Positions 44,303-52,611 of a DNA stretch of 64,000 bases are shown here, one piece after another (position 1 is the stretch's first letter; each line of letters opens with the position of its first letter). Under the pieces are notes generated by a model. It was not told the origin of the DNA, ran no database searches, and saw only the letters and a program-made list of their open reading frames with translations. A program made the translations under genes and the position numbers. The DNA is from Lachnospiraceae bacterium (GTDB taxonomy: Bacteria > Bacillota > Clostridia > Lachnospirales > Lachnospiraceae). Where the stretch lies: contig SFDP01000011.1 in the NCBI GenBank assembly GCA_004558185.1, forward strand, positions 6,582-70,581, written 5' to 3'.

Positions 44303-44327
44303 GTCGCAAAAGCGACGGAATGAGAGG
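44303..44327 (+). promoter_or_regulatory. Hairpin plus Shine-Dalgarno cassette before rpmD
   Basis: Stem GTCGC/GCGAC with an AAAA loop, immediately followed by GGAATGAGAGG, the ribosome binding site of rpmD. The layout and the GAATGAGAGG tail match the cassettes before larE and larC, while the stem sequence differs but remains paired. Confidence 0.65.
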
Positions 44328-44332
44328 AAAAA

Positions 44333-44518
44333 ATGGCAGATAAAATGTTAAAGATTACTCTTGTAAAGTCTCCTATTGGTGCTGTTCCTAAGAACAGAGC
44401 GGTCGTAGAGGCTATGGGTCTCAGAAAGCTGAATAAAACTGTTTTGATGCCTGATAATGACGCAACAAGAGGAATGATTAAAAAAGTAGGCTTCATGCTT
44501 AAAGTAGAAGAAGCATAA
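44333..44518 (+). CDS. rpmD: Ribosomal protein L30
   Basis: 61 aa; LKITLVKSPIGAVPKNRAVV and GLRKLNKTVLMPDNDATRGM. Bacterial short form. Its ribosome site is presented by an unusual upstream hairpin. Confidence 0.98.
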   Translation: MADKMLKITLVKSPIGAVPKNRAVVEAMGLRKLNKTVLMPDNDATRGMIKKVGFMLKVEEA

Positions 44519-44534
44519 AGAAGGAGGTGTCAGA

Positions 44535-44975
44535 ATGGAATTATCAAATTTAAGACCGGCAGCGGGTTCTAAACACAGTGATAATTTTAGAAGAGGTCGT
44601 GGACACGGTTCAGGTAACGGCAAGACCGCAGGCAAGGGTCATAAAGGACAGAAGGCTCGTTCAGGAGCACCGAGACCCGGTTTTGAAGGCGGTCAGATGC
44701 CTTTGTACAGACGTATTCCTAAAAGAGGCTTTAACAATAGAAACTCTAAGGAAATCGTCGGAATCAATGTTAGTGCATTAGAGAGGTTTGAGAATGGAAC
44801 AACGGTTACCGTTGAAACCTTAATCGAAACCGGAATTGTTAAAAATCCCAGAGATGGTGTTAAGATCCTCGGAAATGGAGAATTAACCAAAAAGCTCGAT
44901 GTAAAGGTAAATGCGTTCAGTGCAGGCGCTAAAGAAAAGATTGAGGCTCTTGGTGGAACAACAGAGGTGATGTAA
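44535..44975 (+). CDS. rplO: Ribosomal protein L15
   Basis: 146 aa; LSNLRPAAGSKHSDNFRRGR and GHKGQKARSGAPRPGFEGGQ. Late 50S assembly protein. One base separates its stop from the secY start. Confidence 0.98.
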   Translation: MELSNLRPAAGSKHSDNFRRGRGHGSGNGKTAGKGHKGQKARSGAPRPGFEGGQMPLYRRIPKRGFNNRNSKEIVGINVSALERFENGTTVTVETLIETGIVKNPRDGVKILGNGELTKKLDVKVNAFSAGAKEKIEALGGTTEVM

Positions 44976-44976
44976 T

Positions 44977-46290
44977 ATGCTTACAACCTTGAAAAATGCA
45001 TTAAAAATTAAAGAAATCCGTAAAAAGCTATTATATACCTTTGGTATGCTGGTTGTGATCCGTTTAGGGTCACAGCTTCCCGTACCGGGGGTTAACCGTG
45101 AATTTTTTGCAAGCTGGATGTCACAGCAGTTAGGTGGGGCGTTCGATTTACTGGATGCCTTTACTGGTGGCTCCATGGAGAATTTTTCGATTTTTGCATT
45201 GAATATTTCTCCATACATTACATCCTCCATTATCATTCAGCTTTTAACCATTGCAATTCCTAAGCTGGAGGAGATGCAAAAGGATGGAGAAGACGGAAGA
45301 AAAAAGATAGCTGCACTTACCAGATACGTTACGGTAGGGCTTGCCCTGGTGGAGGCGGCAGCTCTTGGCATCGGCTTTGGCAGGAGCGGGCTTTTGCAGG
45401 AATACAATGTATTCAATATGATTACGGTTATTTTTGCCCTGACAGCAGGCAGTGCCTTCCTGATGTGGGTTGGTGAGAGAATTACGGAGAATGGTGTCGG
45501 TAATGGTATATCGGTAGTATTGGCAATCAATATTATCTCCAGATTACCCCGAGATTTTCAGTCTTTGTATCAGCAGTTTATTCAAGGAAAAGAAATTGCG
45601 ATAGGCGTTATTGCAGCATTGATTATTGCTGCTATCATTGTGGGCATGGTGATTCTGGTGATTATCCTGAATGATGCTGTGCGCAAGATTCCTGTACAGT
45701 ATGCAAAGAAAATACAGGGAAGAAAAATGGTAGGCGGACAGACCAGTAACATTCCTTTAAAGGTAAATACGGCGGGTGTTATACCGATTATTTTTGCATC
45801 CTCTCTGATGCAGTTGCCGATTATTATCTGCAGTCTGTTTAATATTACCGGAGAAGGCTTCTGGGGAGAAATACTTAAGGGATTGAATTCCTCAAACTGG
45901 GTCAATCCTTCAATGCCTCAGTATAGTATTGGTTTGATTGTATACGTTTTATTAGTAGTCTTTTTTGCCTACTTCTATACATCAGTTACTTTTAATCCAT
46001 TGGAAATTGCAAATAATATGAAAAAGCAGGGGGGCTTTATTCCCGGTATCAGACCAGGTAAGCCAACCAGTGATTATTTGACCAGAATTTTAAATTATAT
46101 TATTTTTATCGGTGCGTGCGGACTTACAATTGTAGGTGTTCTGCCTTTTGTGTTCAATGGATTATTCAGTGCAAGCGTTTCCTTTGGAGGAACCAGCCTG
46201 ATTATTATCGTCAGCGTTATTCTGGAAACAATCAAACAGATTGAATCTCAGATGCTGGTACGAAATTATAAGGGTTTTTTGAATGACTAA
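44977..46290 (+). CDS. secY: Preprotein translocase channel subunit SecY
   Basis: 437 aa with ten predicted membrane helices. LLYTFGMLVVIRLGSQLPVPG, LDAFTGGSMENFSIFALNISP (plug region) and NPLEIANNMKKQGGFIPGIRPG (cytoplasmic loop that contacts SecA) are diagnostic. Central pore of Sec export. Confidence 0.98.
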   Translation: MLTTLKNALKIKEIRKKLLYTFGMLVVIRLGSQLPVPGVNREFFASWMSQQLGGAFDLLDAFTGGSMENFSIFALNISPYITSSIIIQLLTIAIPKLEEMQKDGEDGRKKIAALTRYVTVGLALVEAAALGIGFGRSGLLQEYNVFNMITVIFALTAGSAFLMWVGERITENGVGNGISVVLAINIISRLPRDFQSLYQQFIQGKEIAIGVIAALIIAAIIVGMVILVIILNDAVRKIPVQYAKKIQGRKMVGGQTSNIPLKVNTAGVIPIIFASSLMQLPIIICSLFNITGEGFWGEILKGLNSSNWVNPSMPQYSIGLIVYVLLVVFFAYFYTSVTFNPLEIANNMKKQGGFIPGIRPGKPTSDYLTRILNYIIFIGACGLTIVGVLPFVFNGLFSASVSFGGTSLIIIVSVILETIKQIESQMLVRNYKGFLND

Positions 46291-46296
46291 TCAGGC

Positions 46297-46337
46297 GGGG
46301 GCAGGACGGTTTCGTTTTGCCCCCTGTGCTATTTTTT
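46297..46337 (+). terminator. Possible attenuator between secY and adk
   Basis: GGGGGCA (46297-46303) pairs with TGCCCCC (46318-46324), but a run of T comes only after seven further bases (46332-46337). Probably partial termination or processing. Confidence 0.4.
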
Positions 46338-46348
46338 AGGAGGAGTTT

Positions 46349-46990
46349 ATGAAAATTATTATGTTGGGGGCGCCGGGAGCCGGAAAAGGAACACAGGCGA
46401 AGCTGATTGCTGACAAATACAACCTGCCCCATATATCTACCGGTGACATTTTTCGTGCCAATATCAAAGAGGGAACAGCTCTCGGTATGGAGGCAAAAAA
46501 ATATATGGATCAGGGGCTGCTGGTACCGGATGAGCTGACGGTAAAAATCCTTTTGGATCGTGTGGCAAAAGAGGACTGTAAAAATGGATATGTTCTGGAT
46601 GGCTTTCCCAGGACTATTCCTCAGGCTGAGGTACTGGATAAGGCACTGGCCGAATTGGGTGAAAGTGTGGACTTTGCAATTAATGTAGAGGTTCCTGATG
46701 AAAATATCATTAAAAGAATGGGAGGAAGACGTGCCTGTCTGTCCTGTGGAGCCACCTACCATCTGGAGCATATTCCTCCAAAAGCAGAAGGGCTTTGTGA
46801 CCACTGCGGGAGGGAGCTGGTTTTGCGGGATGACGACAAACCGGAAACCGTAAAAAACCGGCTTCAGGTTTACCATGAGCAGACCAGTCCGCTAATCGAT
46901 TTTTACCGTGCAAAAGGTGTCCTGAAAGAGGTAGACGGTACTCGCAGGATGGATGAGGTATTCAATGCGATTGTGGAGATCCTGGATTAA
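46349..46990 (+). CDS. adk: Adenylate kinase, zinc-lid form
   Basis: 213 aa. P-loop GAPGAGKGTQA, NMP-binding STGDIFRANIKEGT, DGFPRT, and a LID with CxxC...CxxC (CLSCGATYH ... CDHCGRE) that binds zinc, typical of Gram-positive bacteria. Balances ATP, ADP and AMP. Ribosome site TAGGAGGAG. Confidence 0.98.
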   Translation: MKIIMLGAPGAGKGTQAKLIADKYNLPHISTGDIFRANIKEGTALGMEAKKYMDQGLLVPDELTVKILLDRVAKEDCKNGYVLDGFPRTIPQAEVLDKALAELGESVDFAINVEVPDENIIKRMGGRRACLSCGATYHLEHIPPKAEGLCDHCGRELVLRDDDKPETVKNRLQVYHEQTSPLIDFYRAKGVLKEVDGTRRMDEVFNAIVEILD

Positions 46991-47019
46991 AGAAATTGGG
47001 GAAAGGACATGGTTTTTGT

Positions 47020-47772
47020 ATGGCTGTATCAATTAAATCTGAAAGAGAAATAGAGCTGATGCGTCAGGCCGGAAAAATCCTGGCCAAAGTACACGATGAG
47101 CTGGGCAAGGCAATCAGACCGGGAATATCCACACTGGAAATCGACCAGTTGGGAGAGAGGCTGATTCGGGGATTTGACTGTATACCTAACTTTTTAAACT
47201 ATCACGGATATCCTGCCTCAATCTGTGTCTCCGTCAATGAGGAGGTCGTACATGGGATTCCCAGAAAAGACAGAATTCTCCAGAAAGGGGATATTGTCAG
47301 TCTGGATGCAGGCCTTATTTACAAAGGCTATCACTCCGATGCGGCCAGAACCCATCTGGTAGGAGAAGTAGATGGCAAGGTAAGAAAGCTGGTGGAAGAG
47401 ACAAAAAACAGCTTTTTTGCCGGAATTAAGATGGCCAGACCGGGGAACTATCTGTTTGACATCTCCAATGCCATTGATGCCTATATCTCCCAGTTCGGAT
47501 ATGGAATCGTTCGGGATCTGACAGGGCATGGAATAGGTACCAATCTCCATGAGGATCCTCCAATCCCTAACTTTGCACAGCGGAGAAAGGGAATTAAGCT
47601 GCAGCCCGGAATGACATTGGCTATTGAGCCAATGATTAATCTGGGAAGGGCTGATGTAGAATGGCTGGCGGATAATTGGACAGTGGTGGCAGAAGATGGC
47701 CTTCCTTCGGCACATTATGAAAATACCATTCTGATTACCGATGGAGAGCCGGAAATTCTGACCATGGACTAA
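47020..47772 (+). CDS. map: Methionine aminopeptidase, type I
   Basis: 250 aa; metal ligands Asp in SLDAGLIYKGYHSDAART, His in TGHGIGTNLHEDP, Glu in LAIEPMINLG, Glu in HYENTILIT. Removes N-terminal Met from nascent proteins. ATG 47020 gives the standard N terminus MAVSIKSEREIELMRQAG; an upstream TTG at 46996 is less likely. Part of the secY-adk-map-infA block. Confidence 0.96.
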   Translation: MAVSIKSEREIELMRQAGKILAKVHDELGKAIRPGISTLEIDQLGERLIRGFDCIPNFLNYHGYPASICVSVNEEVVHGIPRKDRILQKGDIVSLDAGLIYKGYHSDAARTHLVGEVDGKVRKLVEETKNSFFAGIKMARPGNYLFDISNAIDAYISQFGYGIVRDLTGHGIGTNLHEDPPIPNFAQRRKGIKLQPGMTLAIEPMINLGRADVEWLADNWTVVAEDGLPSAHYENTILITDGEPEILTMD

Positions 47773-47839
47773 TTGCAAATTTGCTGACAAACTACTTGTA
47801 TTTTCCGATGTCTTTAGTAAAATAGAAGAGGTGGAAGAC

Positions 47840-48142
47840 TTGAACAAAGAGAATATGGTAGGTATGCTTGCTTCTTCCAAGGCGGGGCATGATATAAACA
47901 AGGTCTATGTCATAGTGGCGGAAGAAGGAGAATATTTCTGGCTGGCAGATGGCCGGTGCAGAGGTGTGCTTAAACCTAAGAAGAAAAAAAAGAAGCATAT
48001 TCAGCTAATTAAGTATTTTTCGGATGATGTACTGGATGAGTGCGTTCAACAAGGGAAAAACTTTTCTGATGTGGAAATAAAAAGGGTACTTAAGTCCTAT
48101 GAAAAGCACAGAAGGGTGAAGGATAATCAAACAGGAAAATGA
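47840..48142 (+). CDS. KOW-domain RNA-binding protein
   Basis: About 100 aa, related to the L14e/L6e/L27e-like KOW proteins that precede infA in many Clostridia. GMLASSKAGHDINKVYVIVA is the KOW segment; then comes a poly-lysine patch (KPKKKKKKH), and a helical basic tail. TTG 47840 is favoured because AGAGGTGG lies just upstream; GTG 47831 is an alternative. The function is not established; ribosome association is inferred from domain and context. Confidence 0.8.
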   Translation: MNKENMVGMLASSKAGHDINKVYVIVAEEGEYFWLADGRCRGVLKPKKKKKKHIQLIKYFSDDVLDECVQQGKNFSDVEIKRVLKSYEKHRRVKDNQTGK

Positions 48143-48158
48143 TACAGGAGGAAAATCA

Positions 48159-48377
48159 ATGTCTAAATCCGATGTAATCGAAATCGAAGGAACAGTAGTA
48201 GAAAAATTACCTAATACCATGTTCCAGGTAGAGCTGGAAAACGGCCATAAAGTATTGGCACATATCAGCGGTAAGCTGCGACAGAACTTTATCCGTATTT
48301 TACCCGGTGACCGGGTGACTCTGGAGCTGTCTCCCTATGACCTGAGCAAAGGAAGAATTATCTGGAGAGATAAATAA
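48159..48377 (+). CDS. infA: Translation initiation factor IF-1
   Basis: 72 aa, OB fold; SKSDVIEIEGTVVEKLPNTM and GHKVLAHISGKLRQNFIRIL. Blocks the A site during initiation. Followed by a strong terminator, so the spc-type transcript ends here. Confidence 0.98.
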   Translation: MSKSDVIEIEGTVVEKLPNTMFQVELENGHKVLAHISGKLRQNFIRILPGDRVTLELSPYDLSKGRIIWRDK

Positions 48378-48405
48378 AGGAAAAGTAATGGACTAAAACC
48401 ACGTT

Positions 48406-48441
48406 AAAAGCCGCCTGGAAATGCTTGACAGGTGGCTTTTT
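48406..48441 (+). terminator. Terminator after infA, overlapping the next promoter
   Basis: AAAAGCCGCCTG (48406-48417) pairs with CAGGTGGCTTTT (48429-48440) and a T run follows. The 3' arm shares bases with the -35 box of the alpha-operon promoter. Confidence 0.85.
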
Positions 48442-48453
48442 CCATGATATACT
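48425..48453 (+). promoter_or_regulatory. Alpha-operon promoter
   Basis: TTGACA (48425-48430), 17-bp spacer, TATACT (48448-48453). Drives rpmJ-rpsM-rpsK-rpsD-rpoA-rplQ. Its -35 box lies in the loop and 3' arm of the infA terminator. Confidence 0.85.
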
Positions 48454-48535
48454 GTAAAACGGTCTTTTTATGAAAGGAGGAATGCTTTGCAGATTATGCT
48501 GTATTTTTCCTTTTGGCAAACAAGGAGGTGTAAAC

Positions 48536-48649
48536 ATGAAGGTTAGATCATCAGTAAAACCAATTTGTGAAAAGTGCAAAATCATTAAAAGGAAGGGAGC
48601 GATCAGAGTTATCTGTGAGAATCCCAAGCACAAACAAAGACAGGGTTAA
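48536..48649 (+). CDS. rpmJ: Ribosomal protein L36, zinc type
   Basis: 37 aa. Translation: [19 protein letters not shown], then [17 protein letters not shown]; the three Cys and one His form the zinc ribbon. Start ATG 48536 behind AAGGAGGTG. It is complete and typical despite its size. Confidence 0.97.
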
Positions 48650-48961
48650 TCCGGCCATAGGACATTATGGTGGAATGACTGTCGCATTATTTTGAGTAGA
48701 AATAAGAGATGCTTCTTTTCATTCTGCAGATATACGGGAATAGAAGGAAGCAGTGAAAATAATGGAACGTACAACAGGTGTGGTACGGGAAATTACTTTT
48801 TGATACCGAGAATAATGTAACACAAATGGTGCAGTTTGTTTTCATGATGAAAACAGCATCCGAGTATCGGATAAGTCGGACTGATGTCCGGCCGGGTAAA
48901 ATTTTAAATTATACCCCAATCAATTAGTAACAATGAAAAAAGGAAAACGGAGGAAACGTAA
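48650..48961 (+). promoter_or_regulatory. Long rpmJ-rpsM spacer with paired segments
   Basis: 312 nt without a gene where many bacteria have a short gap. Candidate pairings: GATACCG (near 48801) with CGAGTATCGG (near 48861), and GTCGGAC/GTCCGGC (near 48876-48893) with a TGAT loop. Possibly a ribosomal-protein regulatory leader (S13 or S4), or an erased insertion. No copy of the repeat families is seen in it. Confidence 0.4.
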
Positions 48962-49330
48962 ATGGCTCGTATCGCAGGTGTTGATTTACCTAGAGAAAAA
49001 CGTGTAGAAATCGGTTTAACTTATATCTATGGAATTGGCAGAGTAAGTTCGAACAAGATTTTAGCTGAGGCCGGCGTCAACCCTGACACCCGTGTCAGAG
49101 AGTTGACTGACGATGAAGTGAAGAGAATTGCTGAGGTTGTGGATAAGACCATGACTGTAGAAGGTGATTTGAGAAGAGAAATCGCTCTTAACATCAAGAG
49201 ATTACAGGAAATCGGATGTTATAGAGGGATTCGTCACAGAAAAGGTCTTCCTGTTCGCGGTCAGAAAACAAAGACCAACGCAAGAACCAGAAAAGGTCCT
49301 AAGCGTACTGTGGCAAATAAAAAGAAATAG
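48962..49330 (+). CDS. rpsM: Ribosomal protein S13
   Basis: 122 aa; MARIAGVDLPREKRVEIGLT and GLPVRGQKTKTNARTRKGPK. Contacts the 50S and P-site tRNA. The stop codon TAG uses as its last base the first G of a family A mobile element, but the same bases follow the duplicated target on the far side, so the protein is unchanged. Confidence 0.98.
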   Translation: MARIAGVDLPREKRVEIGLTYIYGIGRVSSNKILAEAGVNPDTRVRELTDDEVKRIAEVVDKTMTVEGDLRREIALNIKRLQEIGCYRGIRHRKGLPVRGQKTKTNARTRKGPKRTVANKKK

Positions 49331-49472
49331 TAACTATTCAGAACCCCATTCGCAAAATCGCTGCTTGGCAGCTTTCCTTTTGCTCATGTGGTTACTTCAC
49401 CATATAAATTAACAATTCTGTTTGAATGCAAGCATTCACAGAATGTAAATTTGCATGGCTCTGAATAGTTAC
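49330..49472 (-). mobile_element. Short inverted-repeat element, family A, copy 3
   Basis: 143 bp with well-matched ends: GTAACTATTCAGA at the left and TCTGAATAGTTAC at the right. Perfect 8-bp target duplication AAGAAATA at 49322-49329 and 49473-49480; the left copy is the last codons of rpsM. It is transcribed as part of the alpha operon, in the reverse orientation to copies 1 and 2. Without it, rpsM and rpsK would be about 60 bp apart. Confidence 0.92.
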
Positions 49473-49541
49473 AAGAAATAGCATAAAAGTGTGTAAAGTA
49501 GGTAAATAAAGATTCAAGTTGAGAAAGTAGGTTAGTTTAAA

Positions 49542-49937
49542 ATGGCTAAAAAAGTTGCAAAAAAAGTAACAAAAAAGCGTGTCAAGAAAAACGTTGAACG
49601 GGGACAGGCACATATTCAGTCTTCTTTTAATAACACTATTGTGACATTAACGGATGCTGAGGGGAATGCATTAAGCTGGGCAAGTGCCGGCGGTCTTGGT
49701 TTTAGAGGTTCAAGGAAATCTACTCCATATGCAGCACAGATGGCTGCCGAAACTGCTACCAAAGCAGCTTTAATTCATGGACTTAAGACAGTAGATGTAT
49801 TCGTAAAAGGACCTGGCTCAGGACGTGAAGCAGCAATTCGTGCACTCTCTGCGTGTGGGCTTGAAGTGACCAGTATCAGAGACGTAACCCCCGTACCTCA
49901 TAACGGTTGCCGTCCTCCTAAACGTCGTCGTGTTTAG
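49542..49937 (+). CDS. rpsK: Ribosomal protein S11
   Basis: 131 aa; RGQAHIQSSFNNTIVTLTD and DVTPVPHNGCRPPKRRRV. Platform protein near the mRNA exit. Its upstream region now contains a mobile element, with about 70 bp of native sequence before the start; the ribosome site is weak (GAGAAAGTAGG). Confidence 0.98.
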   Translation: MAKKVAKKVTKKRVKKNVERGQAHIQSSFNNTIVTLTDAEGNALSWASAGGLGFRGSRKSTPYAAQMAAETATKAALIHGLKTVDVFVKGPGSGREAAIRALSACGLEVTSIRDVTPVPHNGCRPPKRRRV

Positions 49938-50073
49938 TGGTCAGCGGTAATAGTTAATTAGTAGTTGGAAGAAAGTGCAGTTCTTTGTCGGGCTGTACTG
50001 TAAACAATCTACAGTTGTTCGTAAGGTTTGAAGAATTCACTGCGGGCAACTGTAATTTATGGAGGAAAGAAAA
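49938..50073 (+). promoter_or_regulatory. rpsK-rpsD spacer with TACAGTTG/CAACTGTA stem
   Basis: 136-nt spacer able to form an 8-bp stem between TACAGTTG (near 50010) and CAACTGTA (near 50047), plus a smaller GTGCAG...CTGTAC pairing. Compatible with an S4-type autoregulatory site; inference only. Confidence 0.4.
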
Positions 50074-50670
50074 ATGGCAGTAAACAGAACCCCTGTGTTA
50101 AAAAGATGCAGATCCCTTAATTTAGATCCCGTATACCTGGGATATGATAAAAAGTCAAACAGAAGCAATGCAAGAGCAAATAAGAAGATGAGCGAGTATG
50201 GTCTTCAGCTTAGAGAAAAACAGAAGGCAAAATTCATCTACGGTGTTCTTGAGAAACCCTTTAGGAACTACTATGAAAAAGCAGACAGGATGATGACCGG
50301 TCTGACCGGTGAGAACCTGATGACCATTCTGGAGTCCAGACTGGACAGCGTAATTTTCAGAATGGGCTTTGCCAGAACCAGAAGGGAAGCAAGGCAGATT
50401 GTAGGTCACAAGCACGTTCTTGTTAATGGCAAAAGTGTAAATATTCCTTCTTATTTAATCAAGGCCGGTGACGTAATCGAAATCAGAGAAAAGTCTAAAT
50501 CTTTGCAGAGATATAAGGATATTCTCGAAGTAACCGGCGGCCGTCTGGTTCCGGCATGGTTGGATGTAGATCAGGAGAATTTTAAAGGTACTGTTAAGAA
50601 TCTTCCTACAAGAGAGGAAATTGATGTTCCGGTTAACGAGATGCTTATCGTCGAGTTGTACTCCAAATAA
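50074..50670 (+). CDS. rpsD: Ribosomal protein S4
   Basis: 198 aa; AVNRTPVLKRCRSLNLDPVY, the S4 domain (LESRLDSVIFRMGFARTRRE; VNGKSVNIPSYLIK). Zinc-free form. ATG 50074 follows GGAGGAAAG; the frame upstream to 50059 is rejected. In B. subtilis S4 represses its own synthesis. Confidence 0.97.
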   Translation: MAVNRTPVLKRCRSLNLDPVYLGYDKKSNRSNARANKKMSEYGLQLREKQKAKFIYGVLEKPFRNYYEKADRMMTGLTGENLMTILESRLDSVIFRMGFARTRREARQIVGHKHVLVNGKSVNIPSYLIKAGDVIEIREKSKSLQRYKDILEVTGGRLVPAWLDVDQENFKGTVKNLPTREEIDVPVNEMLIVELYSK

Positions 50671-50712
50671 GCTAAGAGTAGTGTAATTTGTTCGTAAAGG
50701 AGGGTATTTGCA

Positions 50713-51672
50713 GTGTTCGATTTTGAAAGACCAAATATTGAGGTTGAAGAAATCTCTGAAGACAAAAAGTATGGCCGATTTGTAGTGGAACCATTAGAAA
50801 GAGGCTACGGTATTACATTGGGTAATTCTCTGAGAAGAATTATGCTCTCTTCTTTACCAGGTGCAGCAGTCAGCCAGGTGAAAATTGAAGGTGTTTTGCA
50901 CGAATTCAGTTCTATCCCTGGTGTAAAGGAAGATGTTACTGAAATCATCATGAATATCAAAAGTCTTGCCATCAAGAACAACAGCGAAACCAATGAGCCT
51001 AAAACAGCTTATATTGAGTTCGAGGGCGAGGGCGTAGTAAGGGCAGCCGATATTCAGGTGGATTCGGACATTGAAATTATGAATCCCGATTTGGTAATTG
51101 CCACCCTAAGCGGAGGAAAAGAAAGTAAGCTCTATATGGAACTTACCATTACCAAAGGAAGAGGATATGTAAGTGCTGACAAGAATAAGGATGATGAACT
51201 GCCAATCGGTGTGATAGCAGTGGACTCCATTTATACACCAGTTGAACGAGTTAACCTGACAGTAGCTAATACCCGTGTGGGTCAGATCACCGATTATGAT
51301 AAGTTGACCTTGGATGTATTCACTAACGGCACCCTGGCGCCTGATGAGGCAGTAAGCCTGGCGGCCAAGGTACTCAGTGAACACTTAAGTCTGTTTATCG
51401 ATCTTTCTGAAAATGCCAGAACCGCTGAGGTTATGGTGGAGAAGGAAGATGATGAAAAGGAAAAGGTTCTGGAGATGAGTATTGATGAACTGGAACTGTC
51501 CGTTCGTTCATACAACTGCTTGAAAAGAGCCGGTATCAATACAGTAGAGGAATTAACGAACAAAACCTCTGAGGATATGATGAAGGTACGTAATTTGGGT
51601 CGTAAATCACTGGAAGAGGTTTTGGCAAAATTAAAGGAATTAGGTCTTCAGTTAACACCCAGTGAGGACTAA
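50713..51672 (+). CDS. rpoA: RNA polymerase alpha subunit
   Basis: 319 aa, GTG start behind AAGGAGGG. N-terminal dimerisation domain (ERGYGITLGNSLRRIMLSSL) and C-terminal DNA-binding domain with RSYNCLKRAGINTVEELTNK and NLGRKSLEEVL. Full length. Confidence 0.98.
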   Translation: MFDFERPNIEVEEISEDKKYGRFVVEPLERGYGITLGNSLRRIMLSSLPGAAVSQVKIEGVLHEFSSIPGVKEDVTEIIMNIKSLAIKNNSETNEPKTAYIEFEGEGVVRAADIQVDSDIEIMNPDLVIATLSGGKESKLYMELTITKGRGYVSADKNKDDELPIGVIAVDSIYTPVERVNLTVANTRVGQITDYDKLTLDVFTNGTLAPDEAVSLAAKVLSEHLSLFIDLSENARTAEVMVEKEDDEKEKVLEMSIDELELSVRSYNCLKRAGINTVEELTNKTSEDMMKVRNLGRKSLEEVLAKLKELGLQLTPSED

Positions 51673-51881
51673 TGTATAAGGGTCTGTGACAGTCTATATT
51701 TTGGCAGGCATGCAGGATATCTTTGCTAAGTGTATAAGCTGTGAATGACCTGACAGGCAGGACGGTAAAACCAAAGAGTGTGACCTGTCTGGATTCTGGA
51801 AACTGAAAACGGGCGCAGGCCCCCACATTCGGTAAGTAAGCCCAAAGAGCGTAGCCGGATGAGCTTGAATGGAGATTGAAA

Positions 51882-52406
51882 ATGGCAAAGTACAGAAAAC
51901 TGGGAAGAACATCTTCTCAAAGAAAAGCGTTATTAAGAAATCAGATCACGAATCTGTTGTATCACGGGAAAATCGTTACTACACAGGCTAAGGCCAAAGA
52001 GGTGCAGAAGCAGGTTGAAGGTCTTATTGCTCTTGCGATCAAGGAAAAGGACAACTTTGAAACCGTTAAGGTTAAGGCCAAGGTTCCTCGCAAGGATAAG
52101 GATGGCAAGAGAGTAAAAGAAGTGGTTGACGGAAAAAAGGTAACTGTTTACGATGAAGTGGAGAAGGAAATCAAGAAGGATCTGCCCTCCAGACTTCATG
52201 CAAGAAGACAGATTTTACGAGTTCTTTATCCGGTGGTTGAGAATCCCGGTAAGAAGCGTGACAGAAAAGAGGTTGACCTGGTAGCAAAGATGTTTGATGA
52301 AATCGCACCCAAGTATGTGAATCGTCATGGTGGTTATACCAGAATTATCAAGATTGGACAGCGTAAGGGTGATGCTGCCATGGAAGTAGTGCTTGAGTTA
52401 GTATAA
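51882..52406 (+). CDS. rplQ: Ribosomal protein L17 with internal insertion
   Basis: 174 aa, versus roughly 115-130 in most bacteria. The core KYRKLGRTSSQRKALLRNQ and RIIKIGQRKGDAAMEVVLEL are normal. The extra length is a lysine-rich charged stretch near residues 62-105 (KVPRKDKDGKRVKEVVDGKK onward). The 209-nt spacer from rpoA is long and can fold (ACCTGACAGG with GACCTGTC), and may be a regulatory region. Start ATG 51882 behind GGAG. Confidence 0.96.
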   Translation: MAKYRKLGRTSSQRKALLRNQITNLLYHGKIVTTQAKAKEVQKQVEGLIALAIKEKDNFETVKVKAKVPRKDKDGKRVKEVVDGKKVTVYDEVEKEIKKDLPSRLHARRQILRVLYPVVENPGKKRDRKEVDLVAKMFDEIAPKYVNRHGGYTRIIKIGQRKGDAAMEVVLELV

Positions 52407-52417
52407 GGCTATAAGTT

Positions 52418-52450
52418 AAAGGGAGGTGTTCATGCATCTCTCTTTTCTTT
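52418..52450 (+). terminator. Alpha-operon terminator
   Basis: AAAGGGAGGTG (52418-52428) pairs with CATCTCTCTTT (52435-52445), followed by TTTCTTT. Confidence 0.75.
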
Positions 52451-52458
52451 AAATCAAT

Positions 52459-52611
52459 GTAATTATTCTGAACCCCATTCGCAAACTCGCTGTCAGACAG
52501 CGTTCCTTTTGCTCCTGTGGTTCCTTCGCCATATAAATGTTCAAGGATATGTCCATTCATGCAGGCAGAATGTTCATTTCATTGAACATTCGCATAGCTG
52601 TGAATAGTTAC
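52459..52611 (-). mobile_element. Short inverted-repeat element, family A, copy 4
   Basis: 153 bp in the same orientation as copy 3. Ends GTAATTATTCTGAA and GCTGTGAATAGTTAC. Flanking 8-mers AAATCAAT (52451-52458) and CAATCAAA (52612-52619) agree at the six inner positions, so the target duplication is decayed. It lies between the rplQ terminator and the ecfA1 promoter. Confidence 0.82.

Noticed and set aside
51673..51881. L17 downstream element RNA
   Set aside because: That motif lies downstream of rplQ; this spacer is upstream and I cannot match it.
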